Below are positions 24,340 to 34,309 of a stretch of DNA of 64,000 nucleotides, piece after piece. The DNA lies in assembly GCA_026874595.1 (NCBI GenBank), contig CM049308.1, positions 40,410,527 to 40,474,526 on the forward strand, given 5' to 3'. Made by a program: the position numbers and the translations under genes. This DNA comes from Sipunculus nudus (Eukaryota; Annelida; Sipuncula; Golfingiida; Sipunculidae). Position 1 is the first letter of the stretch. Each line of letters opens with the position of its first letter. A model generated the notes under the pieces. It made no database searches and was not told the DNA's origin. It saw nothing but the letters and a program-made list of their open reading frames with translations.

Positions 24340-24472
24340 TGAGGCATAGATAGAGTGTCAAGGGGAAATAGAGTCAGATTGCATATTAGTATTGAAATAG
24401 TGCACCGTTACCATGATTGTAGGTGACGCCACCTGTTATTTGAAAGAGAAAGCTATCCAAGTTGTATACATA
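24340..24472 (-). repeat. Left part of a 279-bp-family repeat split by element 1
   Basis: Reads GGTGACGCCACCTG then CTATCCAAGTTGTATACATA, the reverse orientation of the 279-bp family. It continues at 33629 as CATATGCAAATTTGCAGG once element 1 and one CATA are removed. Confidence 0.75.
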
Positions 24473-24866
24473 TGTCATAGATTGGAATGACAGGCCCTAA
24501 TGTGACTTGTATGTTACGGTATCTCATGTTGTTCATCCGCTTATGTTTGGTTTTGCGCGCAACTGACCGTGTCGAGTTCTTGTTATTAGAAAGACACACG
24601 TAAAGCGGATAGGGCCCACCCCAGTGTTGTTATTTTAATTAGTGTCAAAGGTCACGTAATATAACCGAGAGCGGACGCGGGAAACTGTGCATTTTGGCCG
24701 TTTCCTCTTGTCACGCACGTCGATGTGATACTTATATTGCACATCTTTATACGTTACAGAATAAATCACTTTGGTCAACCACTCTTGTGTTCCATATTCT
24801 GCCGCCCAAACCCTTCCGTCCAGCTGGTGCCACCATTGTTCTGGCGATCGTGCGCACCCCGTGACA
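24473..24866 (+). repeat. Element 1 5' LTR
   Basis: Begins TGTCATAGATTGG and ends GCACCCCGTGACA. Contains an AATAAA signal at 24760-24765. Matches 33235-33628 except at four positions. Confidence 0.96.
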
Positions 24867-24868
24867 AA

Positions 24869-24886
24869 TGGCGCCCGATAAGGGAC
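24869..24886 (+). promoter_or_regulatory. Primer binding site, tRNA-Lys type
   Basis: TGGCGCCCGATAAGGGAC lies two bases after the LTR. It differs at two positions from the well-known lysine-tRNA site TGGCGCCCGAACAGGGAC. Minus-strand DNA synthesis would be primed here. Confidence 0.85.
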
Positions 24887-27345
24887 GAGTGGCTACCTTC
24901 ACTGTATGAATGGAACTATAGAGGCGGAACACCAGTGCCAGTGACTTTCCTTTGTGATGCCTGTACAGGAGTGACAATACGCCATTGTGATTCCACGACT
25001 GCTCTCCAAGGACGAGATTCCAAGGGTGAAGGGCACGGTCCGTTGGCACGGTCCGTTCGTTTTTTGACCAGGAGCTTGGATTACTCTTGTTTTTCCACGA
25101 GGATTTGCCTTTTCGGGACTTATTCAGGAACTTTATAAATTGTGTTTGGACTTGTCCGTCATTTTGTGTGTTGGGCGGAAGTACTTCCCGGGGACCACTA
25201 CTACAGGAAGTTGAGTATGATGCATGTTTACATTTTGAATTCTTTAGGATGGACTCTGTATTGACATAACATATTTGTGGACTTACCCACAATACGATGA
25301 TGATTGCCATTATCCCGTGTTTTATTCCTGTGAGCCTGGAGCAGTAGTAACTGTCCATATTTATATGAGGTGATTTTTTTAAAGCAGATTAGAGACTTTA
25401 AGATCGCACTTTAGGATTTATGGCACCCAAGTTTGTTGTTGTTCAATTATTATTCTGAAAGTGAAGCCCTGGAGGACTTTAGGCATTTTGGTGCTTGGGC
25501 TTGCACACTGGATTTTGTTTTAGGACCAGTGGTGTTTAGCAGAAGGGTGATTTGTTTTCCTTGGAAATTGCCCATTGTTATGTAAATGATCGGTGAATCG
25601 CAGTAAGTTTTTTTTCAAGAGTCCCAGTTTGCTACACTTGTCTTCGGCTTGTGTTGTCTCGCTTCTCATTCTGTCCACAGGCACCTGTCGTATAAATAGT
25701 GTCTTTACGGGTATATAGAGGGTTAACGGGAATATAAGGCATGGGACCCCCGGCCCTACTATACTAATAATAGAGAAAGGCACACCACTTTTCCAGGCGA
25801 CCGCTGTGACCCGCCCACTTCACCAGCTGAATTTTAATGTTTACCTTAGGAAAATGCACAAGAAACACTGATCGTTACAAAGCAGAAGGATTGTTGCACC
25901 TACTGAAACCAGCAATAGGTTCATACAAGCTCGCTGTTATTAATTCCTTGTCTGGTTTGTTGACGAAATCCGTCATATTCTGTCCAAATGAATAATCCAT
26001 GCAGTGCAAACTTCCGGTTCAGGTGCACTGATGATAAAAGTTCCGGGCTCAGTGGGCATTTGTTGGTGTTTTTGAGGTATACACGAAAAACGGGATGTCG
26101 TGTGTAGCATGCCGGGTCCCATGTTCACTTGACTTCTTGCATTATAACAATCCGGCATGGTACATACGACATCCCGTTTTTTCGTGTATACCTCAAAAAC
26201 ATCAACAAATATCCACGTGCATACCCATTGAGCCCGGAACTTTTATCATCAGTGCACCTGAACCGGAAGTTTGCACTGCATGGATTATTCATTTGGACAG
26301 AATCTGACGGATTTCGTCAACAAACCAGACAAAGAATTAATAACAGCGAGCTTGTATGAACCTATTGCTGGTTTCAGTAGGTGCAACAATCCTTCTGCTT
26401 TGTAACGATCAGTGTTTCTTGTGCATTTTCCTAAGGTAAACATAAAAATTCAGCTGGTGAAGTGGGCGGGTCACAGCGGTCGCCTGGAAAAGTTGTGTGC
26501 CTTTCTCTATTATTAGTATAGTAGGGCCGGGGGTCCCATGCCTTATATTCCCGTTAACCCTATATATACCCGTAAAGACAATATTTATACGACAGGTGCC
26601 TGTGATTCTGTCGGCCTAGCTGGTGAGTGAGGCGAGGGCCTACGAACCGATTACAGGTAAACGCGACTCTTACTCTTTCATGTATACGGGACTGTTTAAG
26701 TTTGTTGATTAACATGCCCTGGTGTACACTTGAATTCACTCATAGGTTAATGCCATTGTTTACATCTGAGTTTACACTTGCTGTGGAGAAGGCACGATTC
26801 CTTAACATTTTTCGTCACGGTATACATCAGTTTAGCCTATTTATGCTGATACATAGCCTTCTACTCGTAAACAAATGTTAATACCCAAGTTGAATATACT
26901 ACATACCGTTGGTCTTTTGGATACCTTGGAAGTATAGAACATATTGATTGATACGGTGTAGTGATTGGATTGTGTATTTTGCATGTTACCAGAGATATTG
27001 GTGATGTCGCCCTCTCTTGCATGTTCAAAAGGCTATTTTGCATGTTTATTACTGAGCTTCATAGTCGAGAAATTATTATCAAGGTTTATATTTCTGACAA
27101 TACCGTAGTGAATGTTAACAAACATGTCAGGAATCTAGAGCACGGGTTCCTATCACACACTACATGTTCAGTGATCAGTTTAACCTGATTATCTATTTAG
27201 ATAACATTGTCGCCGGAATACAGTAAACTAGACGTGTAACGTCTAGCAGGTATTCATGCGATAAAATCCTAGGCGCACTAGGATTAGTTATAGTAAGGCC
27301 AGTTACACAATCACAACTTTAATTTCGCAAAACATATCCATCAAA
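24887..27345 (+). other. Element 1 leader (5' untranslated region)
   Basis: An unusually long leader of about 2.46 kb, of which about 0.94 kb is the inverted-repeat insertion at 25668-26612. The 203-codon minus frame over 24747-25358 and the plus frame at 24725-25138 overlap the LTR and show no domain, so I do not treat them as genes. Confidence 0.7.
25668..26612. mobile_element. Foldback element with 8-bp target duplication, nested in element 1
   Basis: Near-perfect arms at 25676-26116 and 26152-26604 are separated by a ~35-base centre. They begin CACAGGCACCTGTCG and end CGACAGGTGCCTGTG. Directly outside, ATTCTGTC occurs at 25668-25675 and again at 26605-26612, an 8-bp target duplication. 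The arms differ by a few substitutions and a ~12-base insertion near 26215. No transposase is encoded. An 8-bp duplication fits hAT, P or Merlin-type transposition; hAT is the commonest, but the termini do not settle it. Confidence 0.88.
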
Positions 27346-28536
27346 ATGACGAAGGATCTACCAAAACCTGACTCTGAAAATGTACAGGAATCTCAGGATC
27401 CGCGGGAGCGTGAGCTGTCAGATACAGAGCTGGATAAGATGGCATCGTACCTTCAGAAATCTGGGAGATATGTAGTCAGTAGACCGTCTGTTGTGAACAC
27501 CGAAGGTAGGACTGAAGGAGCAGTAGGGTATGAACAATTCGATCCATGTGCCACTTCACCTCGCATGGGAGAACAGTCCTTTACGTATATGCCGTACACA
27601 TACTCACAAGCTCCAAGGATATCCTTTTTCTCTGGGGAAATTCCGGTGCCGAAAGGCGAGGTATCCATAGATGTCTGGAGGTATGAAATACAGTGTTTAC
27701 AGAGAGATGCCATTCATCCCGAACCAGTGATACGCCAAGCCGTAAGGAGGTCCCTGAGAGGCGAAACCGCGAAAGTTTTACTCCAACTGGGCCAGGAAGC
27801 CACAATAGAACAGATCATTCAGAAGTTGGATGGAATTTATGGAACTGTAATTACTGGCGAAGCCTTGTTACAGCAGTTCTTCACTCAGTGCCAGGAGAAA
27901 GGTGAGTCCGTTGCAGCATAGGGGTGTAGATTAGAAGATATATTACACCAAGCCAGAGTAAAGGGCCTTCCGGGACTAGGATTAACTGATGATATGATCA
28001 AAACCAGATTCTGGACTGGGTTAAGAGATGACAGATTAAAGAACGCCACCAGGCACAAGTATGATACGTGCAAGAGCTTTGATGAATTGAGACGGATAGT
28101 GAGAGGGGCGGAACAGGAATTGAGAGGTCAGCATGCAGCCAGACCAAAGAAGGCCCAGCTCCATCAACAACATGATGCACCACAATCACAAAGTTGTGAG
28201 TCTGATATGCAACGAATTATCAGACGTCTCGACGCATTGGAAACACGTTTAACTGATGAGAGGTCGCTAACATCATCAGCCGGTGCAATGAGAAATATAT
28301 TGCATCGACTGGAACGAATTGAAGAGCGGATCAATCAACCAACAATTGGGGATGTGCGACACAGCGATGTGCGATTTGAAGAACAAGTCAACCAACCAAT
28401 ACCAGAGGTGATGAGATATAGTAGTATACAGAATCGTGGAATGTATCGGGGAAGACGTTTTGCTGGTGGATTCAATAGACCGAACCAGGGAAACCGACGT
28501 TGGCCTCTTCGGCGGGGCAGGGAGCAGGCTTCATAA
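27346..28536 (+). pseudogene. Element 1 gag, one in-frame stop
   Basis: The ATG at 27346 (context ATCAAAATGA) starts a frame of 397 codons, interrupted only by a TAG at codon 192 (27919-27921). The region PRISFFSGEIPVPKGEV...VWRYEIQ and the block before the stop (FTQCQEKGESVAA) resemble the Ty3-type capsid from which the vertebrate PNMA family derives. The C-terminus is Arg/Gly-rich (RGRRFAGGFNRP) and has no CCHC zinc knuckle. The product would assemble the retrotransposon particle. Pol overlaps its end in the -1 frame. Readthrough or an intact sister copy would be needed for full-length Gag. Confidence 0.88.
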
Positions 28537-31500
28537 CTGATTGCCCCAGTGATATTGGAAAAGTAAGGAACAGGATGGTTGGTTCAGCAAATGAAGTGGT
28601 GGTACACATAGAAGGCATCGAGTGTGCTGGATTAGTGGATACAGGCTCAATGGTAACAACTTTATCAGAACAGTTTTATGACACACATTTATCGCATGTG
28701 GAACTACATCCCATTGACGATTTTGGTGTAGAAGTATATACAGCCGGTGGACATAACCTGCCAATTTTGGGTTATGTGGAACTGGACATTAAGGTGCCGA
28801 TTTTACATCAGAGCGTGGATATTCCAGTACTTGTGGCAAAACCGACGGAATATACCAAAGCTGTACCAATAATTATTGGAACCAATGTTATAAAATTGTT
28901 AAAAGAACACACAGAAGCAGAAACTGCTAAAGATGTCCCACAACAATGGAATTGTGCTTTTAAGGTCATCCCTAATAAAGATGGTAAAGTAGGATGCGTC
29001 AAGCTGGCGAGTCGACGTCCCCTCAAAGTGCCATCCCATACCACTGTGACTGTCTGGGGAAGAACACGCAACGCTCCAATTACACAGGCGGCCATTACAG
29101 GTGAATCCTCAGACGCTTTACCTGGCGGTATTACTGTATGCCCAAGAATTGTCAAAATTGAACGGAAACGGACTACATACAAGATTCCTGTTCAGCTTTG
29201 TAATATGACTGCCAAAACACAACATATTAGACCGAACTCTAACCTATGTGAGCTGCATGAAGTGTCTGTGCTAAATCATCTGCAGAATCACAGAAATACA
29301 TATTCCAACGGAAACAAAATCTCAGAGAACACGTATGGTTTTAACTTCGATCACGAAAATCTTACCGTCCAGCAACGTCTACAAGTGGAAGAAATGCTCG
29401 GAAAGTGGGTCTCCGTGTTTGCACACACCAAAACTGAATTGGGTAGGACAAACACAGTTGTTCATGAAATTAGATTAAATGATAACACACCATTCAAACA
29501 GCCTCACAGACGGATTCCACCAGCTATGTTTGATGAAGTTAGGAACCATCTACAGGAAATGGTAGAATGTGGAGTCATTAGGGAGTCATGCAGTCCATAT
29601 GCATCAAATCTGGTTCTCGTAAGGAAAAAGGATGGTAGTCTGTGTGTTTGCATAGATCTGAGAAAGCTCAACTCACGTACGATTAAAGACGCCTATTATC
29701 TACCCAGGATAGACGAAAGCCTAGATGTTTTGTCTGGTGCCAAATGGTTTTCAACATTAGATTTGCAGTCAGGGTACTGGCAAGTTGAAATCAAAGAAGC
29801 CGATAAACATAAAACAGCCTTCACTGCTGGACCCCTTGGATTGTATGAATTCAACCGGATGTGCTTCGGACCAAGTTGCTTCCAAAGATTAATGGAAAAG
29901 TGCATGGGTGATATGGCCTTAAAACAGTGTCTTGTTTATCTTGATGACATTATAGTGTTTTCAGAAACGTTTGAGGACCACTTGAAACGACTCGAAGCGG
30001 TATTTGCACGGCTAAGTGAACATGGACTGAAGCTAAAACCAGCAAAGTGTCACCTGTTCACTCAAAAGGTGAAATATCTAGGACATATAATATCAGCTAA
30101 TGGTATTGAAACAGACCCAGACAAAGTGCAGACTGTAAAGACCTGGCCTGTTCCACGAAATGTGGTAGAATTAAGAAAATTCCTTGGATTTGCTGGATAT
30201 TATCGTCGGTTTGTAGAGAACTACTCTAGAATTGTCCATTCTTTGAATCAGCTTCTAACCAGTGGGGATAAGCGTGGGAAAAGCAAGTCACGGAAACCAG
30301 TTAAACCATGGCAATGGACAGCAACGGAACAGAATGCATTTGATACCATAGTACATAAACTGACAACCCCACCTGTGTTAGGATTCGCAGACTACAGCAA
30401 ATCTTTCATCTTACATACGGATGCAAGCTTAGAAGGTTTAGGTGCTGTGTTATACCAGGAACAAAATGGAAAGCAAAGGGTCATCGCTTATGCAAGTAGA
30501 TCGTTGAAACCAAGTGTAAGGAATTATCTAGCACATAAACTAGAATTCCTGGCATTGAAGTGGGCAGTAACCAACAAGTTCCACGATTATCTTTATGGTA
30601 ACAGGTTCAATGTTAAGACTGATAACAACCCATTAACTTATGTACAGACAACTGCAAAACTAGATGCGTTAGGACAACGATGGGTGGCAGCACCAGCCCT
30701 ATATGACTTTACCATTGAGTACAGATCTGGAATCAAGTCCCGTGATGTTGACGCCCTATCAAGACGGCCTAGGGAATCAAATCAGCCTCATCAGTTCTCA
30801 GATAACATCGAGCAACATGAAAAGATATCGTCGGATAAGGTATTTACCTTAAAGACAAGTCAACAACTAATGGTTCAGCCACCACATGACAAGGCAGATA
30901 TTCCTAGATTCATTGGCAGTAATAAGGAATTGAGAGAAGCACAGTTTTGCGATGACCTGATTAAACAGGTAAAAGTTTTGGTAGAAACAGGGGTTCGTCC
31001 AACATATTCAAGACTGCGAGGGGAGAGCCCAAAGGTAAGAGGTCTTATCAGGCAATGGGATAAATTGGAAATATCTGATGGTATTTTATGTCGGAAAGTT
31101 AACATCCACGGTGAACAGATTAAGCAGTTTGTACTTCCAGAGAGCTTAAGACAACAAGTAATGAAAGGTTTACATGATGATGCCGGACATCAAGGCAGAG
31201 ATCGGACCCTAGAATTAGTCAGACGTCGTTTCTACTGGCCAGGTATGACAAAGGATGTGGAGGATAAAGTTAAAACTTGTGAACGGTGTATCTGTAGTAA
31301 AACACCAGTACAGCCACCAAAAACAGAACTTGTAAATATCAAAACCTCCCGACCTATGGAACTGATCTGTCTAGATTACTCCAGGATTGAAGATTGCAAA
31401 GGAGGATTCAATAATATACTTGTCATTGTAGATCATTTCACAAGATATACACAAGCCATTCCATCTAAAGATCAGACCGCTAGAACCACTGCTAGACTAC

Positions 31501-32372
31501 TATATGAAAATTTCATTGTGCATTACGGTTTTCCAACTCGAATCCACAGCGATCAAGGTCCAAACTTTATGTCTGGGGTGATGAAAGAACTATGCGAGAT
31601 AACAGGAATCCGCAAATCCTGTACCACACCTTACCTTCCTCAGGGCAATGGAATGTGTGAAAGATTTAACCAAACTTTGATTGGCATGATTAGAACATTA
31701 GAAGAACAACAAAAAGCTGATTGGAAAAAGTATATACCTTCTTTAGTTCATGCATACAATGCAACTAAACATGAAAGTACGAGATATGCACCATATTATT
31801 TAATGTTCGGTAGACAACCAAGGCTTGCAATTGATGTATTGTTGAGCATGGACGAGGACCAGCCACATTCAAACAGCCATTCTGAGTTTATCAATAAATT
31901 AAAGGAGAAACTACTGTTTGCATATCGCACAGCATCGGAACATGCCATAAGAGCTGGTGAGAAACACAAAGACAATTATGACAGGAAAGTCCGATCCAGT
32001 GATGTACAGCCTGGAGACCGTGTCATTGTACAGAACGTAGGACTTAAGGGTCGACAAAAGTTAGCCGATAAATGGTCTTCTGATGTGTATGTCGTGCTAG
32101 AAAAGCCAAATCCTGATATACCAGTGTTCATCGTGCAACTAGAGGATGGTTCCGGGCCGAAACGTACATTACACCGGAACATGCTATTGCGCTACACGCT
32201 ACCATCTCACCCGAAGGAGGACAATCCGCATAGATCGAATAAAGGCATATTGAAACGAACTCATGAATCCACCCGGTCTTCTGTTAGTATGGATAGTGAC
32301 GATGACGACTGGTGGACGGTGAAGGTTAACAGGACAGAACGGCGCCGCGCAGCCGTAGACCCAGGAACTTAA
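28479..32372 (+). CDS. Element 1 Pol polyprotein (PR-RT-RNase H-integrase)
   Basis: An open frame of about 1,297 codons in the -1 frame relative to gag. Counting from the codon at 28500: the aspartic protease motif LVDTGS is near residue 45-50; the reverse transcriptase YLDD box is at 480-483; RNase H LHTDAS is near 641; the integrase zinc domain (H at 892, CERC at 927) follows; and the integrase triad is D959, D1018, E1054, with exactly 35 residues between the last two. This is the classical Ty3/gypsy order. All catalytic residues I can check are present. Translation most likely depends on the GGGAAAC slip, since no good ATG starts the frame. A TAA at 32370-32372 ends it, but the same frame stays open to 32708. 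Confidence 0.95.
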   Translation, partial: TEPGKPTLASSAGQGAGFITDCPSDIGKVRNRMVGSANEVVVHIEGIECAGLVDTGSMVTTLSEQFYDTHLSHVELHPIDDFGVEVYTAGGHNLPILGYVELDIKVPILHQSVDIPVLVAKPTEYTKAVPIIIGTNVIKLLKEHTEAETAKDVPQQWNCAFKVIPNKDGKVGCVKLASRRPLKVPSHTTVTVWGRTRNAPITQAAITGESSDALPGGITVCPRIVKIERKRTTYKIPVQLCNMTAKTQHIRPNSNLCELHEVSVLNHLQNHRNTYSNGNKISENTYGFNFDHENLTVQQRLQVEEMLGKWVSVFAHTKTELGRTNTVVHEIRLNDNTPFKQPHRRIPPAMFDEVRNHLQEMVECGVIRESCSPYASNLVLVRKKDGSLCVCIDLRKLNSRTIKDAYYLPRIDESLDVLSGAKWFSTLDLQSGYWQVEIKEADKHKTAFTAGPLGLYEFNRMCFGPSCFQRLMEKCMGDMALKQCLVYLDDIIVFSETFEDHLKRLEAVFARLSEHGLKLKPAKCHLFTQKVKYLGHIISANGIETDPDKVQTVKTWPVPRNVVELRKFLGFAGYYRRFVENYSRIVHSLNQLLTSGDKRGKSKSRKPVKPWQWTATEQNAFDTIVHKLTTPPVLGFADYSKSFILHTDASLEGLGAVLYQEQNGKQRVIAYASRSLKPSVRNYLAHKLEFLALKWAVTNKFHDYLYGNRFNVKTDNNPLTYVQTTAKLDALGQRWVAAPALYDFTIEYRSGIKSRDVDALSRRPRESNQPHQFSDNIEQHEKISSDKVFTLKTSQQLMVQPPHDKADIPRFIGSNKELREAQFCDDLIKQVKVLVETGVRPTYSRLRGESPKVRGLIRQWDKLEISDGILCRKVNIHGEQIKQFVLPESLRQQVMKGLHDDAGHQGRDRTLELVRRRFYWPGMTKDVEDKVKTCERCICSKTPVQPPKTELVNIKTSRPMELICLDYSRIEDCKGGFNNILVIVDHFTRYTQAIPSKDQTARTTARLLYENFIVHYGFPTRIHSDQGPNFMSGVMKELCEITGIRKSCTTPYLPQGNGMCERFNQTLIGMIRTLEEQQKADWKKYIPSLVHAYNATKHESTRYAPYYLMFGRQPRLAIDVLLSMDEDQPHSNSHSEFINKLKEKLLFAYRTASEHAIRAGEKHKDNYDRKVRSSDVQPGDRVIVQNVGLKGRQKLADKWSSDVYVVLEKPNPDIPVFIVQLEDGSGPKRTLHRNMLLRYTLPSHPKEDNPHRSNKGILKRTHESTRSSVSMDSDDDDWWTVKVNRTERRRAAVDPGT
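28488..28494 (+). promoter_or_regulatory. -1 ribosomal frameshift site GGGAAAC
   Basis: In the gag frame the heptamer reads G GGA AAC, the X XXY YYZ form; the same heptamer is used at the gag-pro junction of Mason-Pfizer-type retroviruses. The pol frame is open from 28479, just upstream, and gag stops at 28534-28536, so a -1 slip here joins the two. A possible downstream stem pairs GGGGCA (28514-28519) with TGCCCC (28542-28547). Confidence 0.78.
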
Positions 32373-32708
32373 ACAGGCGACGATGACATTGTAGTAGAAA
32401 AGTCCATACAGGAGTCCACTCGCGTTGATTCGGTTCACGAACTCTCATCACCTGAAGTGACCGATCTGGTTGATGAGGCTCCATCAACAGATGTATCGAC
32501 AGAATCGGCAGATGTATCAACGCGATCAGCATCCGAATCAGTTGTGGCTGCGCCTAGGCGATCGAACAGAACGAGTAGACCAGTCCAGAGGCTACAATAT
32601 AATTACGTACATACGCCTTCTGCACCTCCGCTAACACACATTACACAGACAAAACGATTGACTAACCAACCGGTGATCTCGAGTGTTTATCGACCGGTGT
32701 ATGTCTAA
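32373..32708 (+). pseudogene. Element 1 Pol C-terminal tail beyond a stop
   Basis: In the same frame as pol, 111 further codons follow the TAA, including RRSNRTSRPVQRLQYNYV. A basic RRSxRxxRPxxRYxY tail is typical of the extreme C-terminus of many Ty3/gypsy integrases. The TAA is therefore probably a late nonsense change that truncates the tail, not the original end. Confidence 0.7.
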
Positions 32709-33221
32709 TTTGAATAATCTGAATGATCTCGAATAACTTCCGTACATTGTATTTTTCTATTGGATCTAGTCTAAGAGATGTTATCTATGTGTATTCTTTA
32801 GGCCTCATTAGGTATATTTCGTAGGTGTAATGTTAGATACCTGGATTTGGTCGGCTCAGCTGGAGAATCAAGGTCTCTGCACTTGACACTTTCTGTAGAT
32901 AGGTATAACATCTCGATTCAATCGGCATAGCTGGGGAATCGAGGCTGGTTTAATTGATATTTTGAAAGAGCTATCCCTTGTCCATTAGGCTTAGCTGATG
33001 GACCATTCGTGTGTCTGCCTAATCTCATAAATATTTACCTGAAACACACATCAGTATTTCTCTATTGCTTTCATCCGAATACTATATAATTCTGGCAATG
33101 TGTATTATGAATACTCTCGTGTGACTTTCGTTCAGTGTATGTGTAAATGTTATGTGAATGATTGTGTTTTGACGATTACTCTTGCATTAGCATCTTATTA
33201 TGTCGGGGCCGCCATTTCGCG
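32709..33221 (+). other. Element 1 3' non-coding region with a repeated motif
   Basis: Contains TCGGCTCAGCTGGAGAATC at 32851, TCGGCATAGCTGGGGAATC at 32932 and a weaker TTAGGCTTAGCTGATGGA at about 32986. The phrase TCGGCCTAGCTGGTGA also occurs in the leader at 26611. No reading frame. Confidence 0.6.
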
Positions 33222-33234
33222 ATGGGGGGAAGCA
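33222..33234 (+). promoter_or_regulatory. Element 1 polypurine tract
   Basis: ATGGGGGGAAGCA immediately precedes the 3' LTR. It is the expected plus-strand primer. Confidence 0.85.
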
Positions 33235-33628
33235 TGTCATAGATTGGAATGACAGGCCCTAATGTGACTTGTATGTTACGGTATCTCATGTTGTTCATCC
33301 GCTTATGTTTGGTTTTGCGCGCAACTGACCGTGTCGAGTTCTTGTTATTAGAAAGACACACGTAAAGCGGATAGGGCCCACCCCAGTGTTGTTATTTTAA
33401 TTAGTGTCAAAGGTCACGTAATATAACCGAGAGCGGACGCGGGAAACTGTGCATTTTTGCCGTTTCCTGTTGTCACGCACGTCGATGTGATACTTATATT
33501 GCACATCTTTATGCGTTACAGAATAAATCACTTTGGTCAACCACTCTGGTGTTCCATATTCTGCCGCCCAAACCCTTCCGTCCAGCTGGTGCCACCATTG
33601 TTCTGGCGATCGTGCGCACCCCGTGACA
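33235..33628 (+). repeat. Element 1 3' LTR
   Basis: 394 bp, with AATAAA at 33522-33527. Differs from the 5' LTR at four positions (near 33455, 33468, 33513 and 33547). Confidence 0.96.
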
Positions 33629-34280
33629 CATATGCAAATTTGCAGGCGGATAAATCAAAATACTGCTGAGATATGAGTGATTTTTACCCTAGGCAGATGA
33701 CCGGGTGGACACCATGCAAGAATGGTTGAAATTTGGCCATCAAATTTGTATAAGCTGTTGAGCAATGTAAGATCTATACTCATGCAAAATTTCAGGCCGT
33801 TTAGACTTACCCACCTGAGATATTAGCATGGATGTCAGCAGCGTTAACGTATATGTAGGTGGCGCCACTTGCCACAAAATCAAAAGATGTGCAAGATCAA
33901 AATTTTAAGCAGATAAGTCAGACCACTGCCGGCATATGAGTGATTTTAACCCAAGGCATACGAACAGATGACGCTGTACAAAATTGGTAAGGTGGTTGCC
34001 ACAAGTTATTTTGTATGATATTAAGCTATCCAAGGGCTACACTCGTGCAAACTTTCATCCCGATTGGTCAAATGAGTCTTAAGATATGTGGGTTAATGTG
34101 TGAAGACAAACACCCAGATAGACGCACTGCATAGAGGAAAGGTCAGAGGTCCACGCACAATGGTAAGGCACCAGTTCACATGTGACCTGATAATGGGGTC
34201 AAGTTTCGGAAAAATCGGTCTAGTGGTCTCAGAGGAGATCTCCGGAAGCACAAGCGGCGCCAGTTAATACTGTTTTAAGG
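33629..34280 (-). repeat. 279-bp-family dispersed repeat, inverted copy
   Basis: Reverse complement of the 21190-22230 type: GATATGAGTGATTTTAACCC, GTGGCGCCAC, ATCCAAGGGCTACACTCGTG, TCACATGTGACC and TCTCCGGAAG all correspond. It is the right-hand continuation of 24340-24472. Confidence 0.85.
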
Positions 34281-34309
34281 TAACTGAAAAATATTTTCAG
34301 GGCCTCATC

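Larger units (their letters stand above)
24473..33628 (+). mobile_element. Element 1: near-intact Ty3/gypsy LTR retrotransposon
   Basis: A 9,156-bp element with identical-length LTRs (394 bp, four mismatches by eye, about 99% identity), TG...CA ends and a 4-bp target duplication CATA (24469-24472 and 33629-33632). In order it has: 5' LTR, primer site, a ~2.5-kb leader containing a 929-bp foldback insertion, gag, pol (PR-RT-RH-INT), a non-coding 3' region, polypurine tract and 3' LTR. Low LTR divergence means recent insertion. Two single in-frame stops, one in gag and one near the pol C-terminus, are the visible lesions. No env-like reading frame is present. Confidence 0.97.

Noticed and set aside
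24747-25358. 203-codon minus-strand frame over the element 1 LTR and leader
   Set aside because: It overlaps the LTR and primer site on the opposite strand, has no recognisable domain, and would need the element's regulatory regions to be coding.
25973-26307. Two similar open frames on opposite strands (25973-26158 and 26095-26307)
   Set aside because: They are mirror images caused by the foldback arms, not related genes.
32709-33221. An env-like gene between pol and the 3' LTR of element 1
   Set aside because: Only about 500 bases remain after the pol tail, with no open frame, signal peptide or membrane segment.
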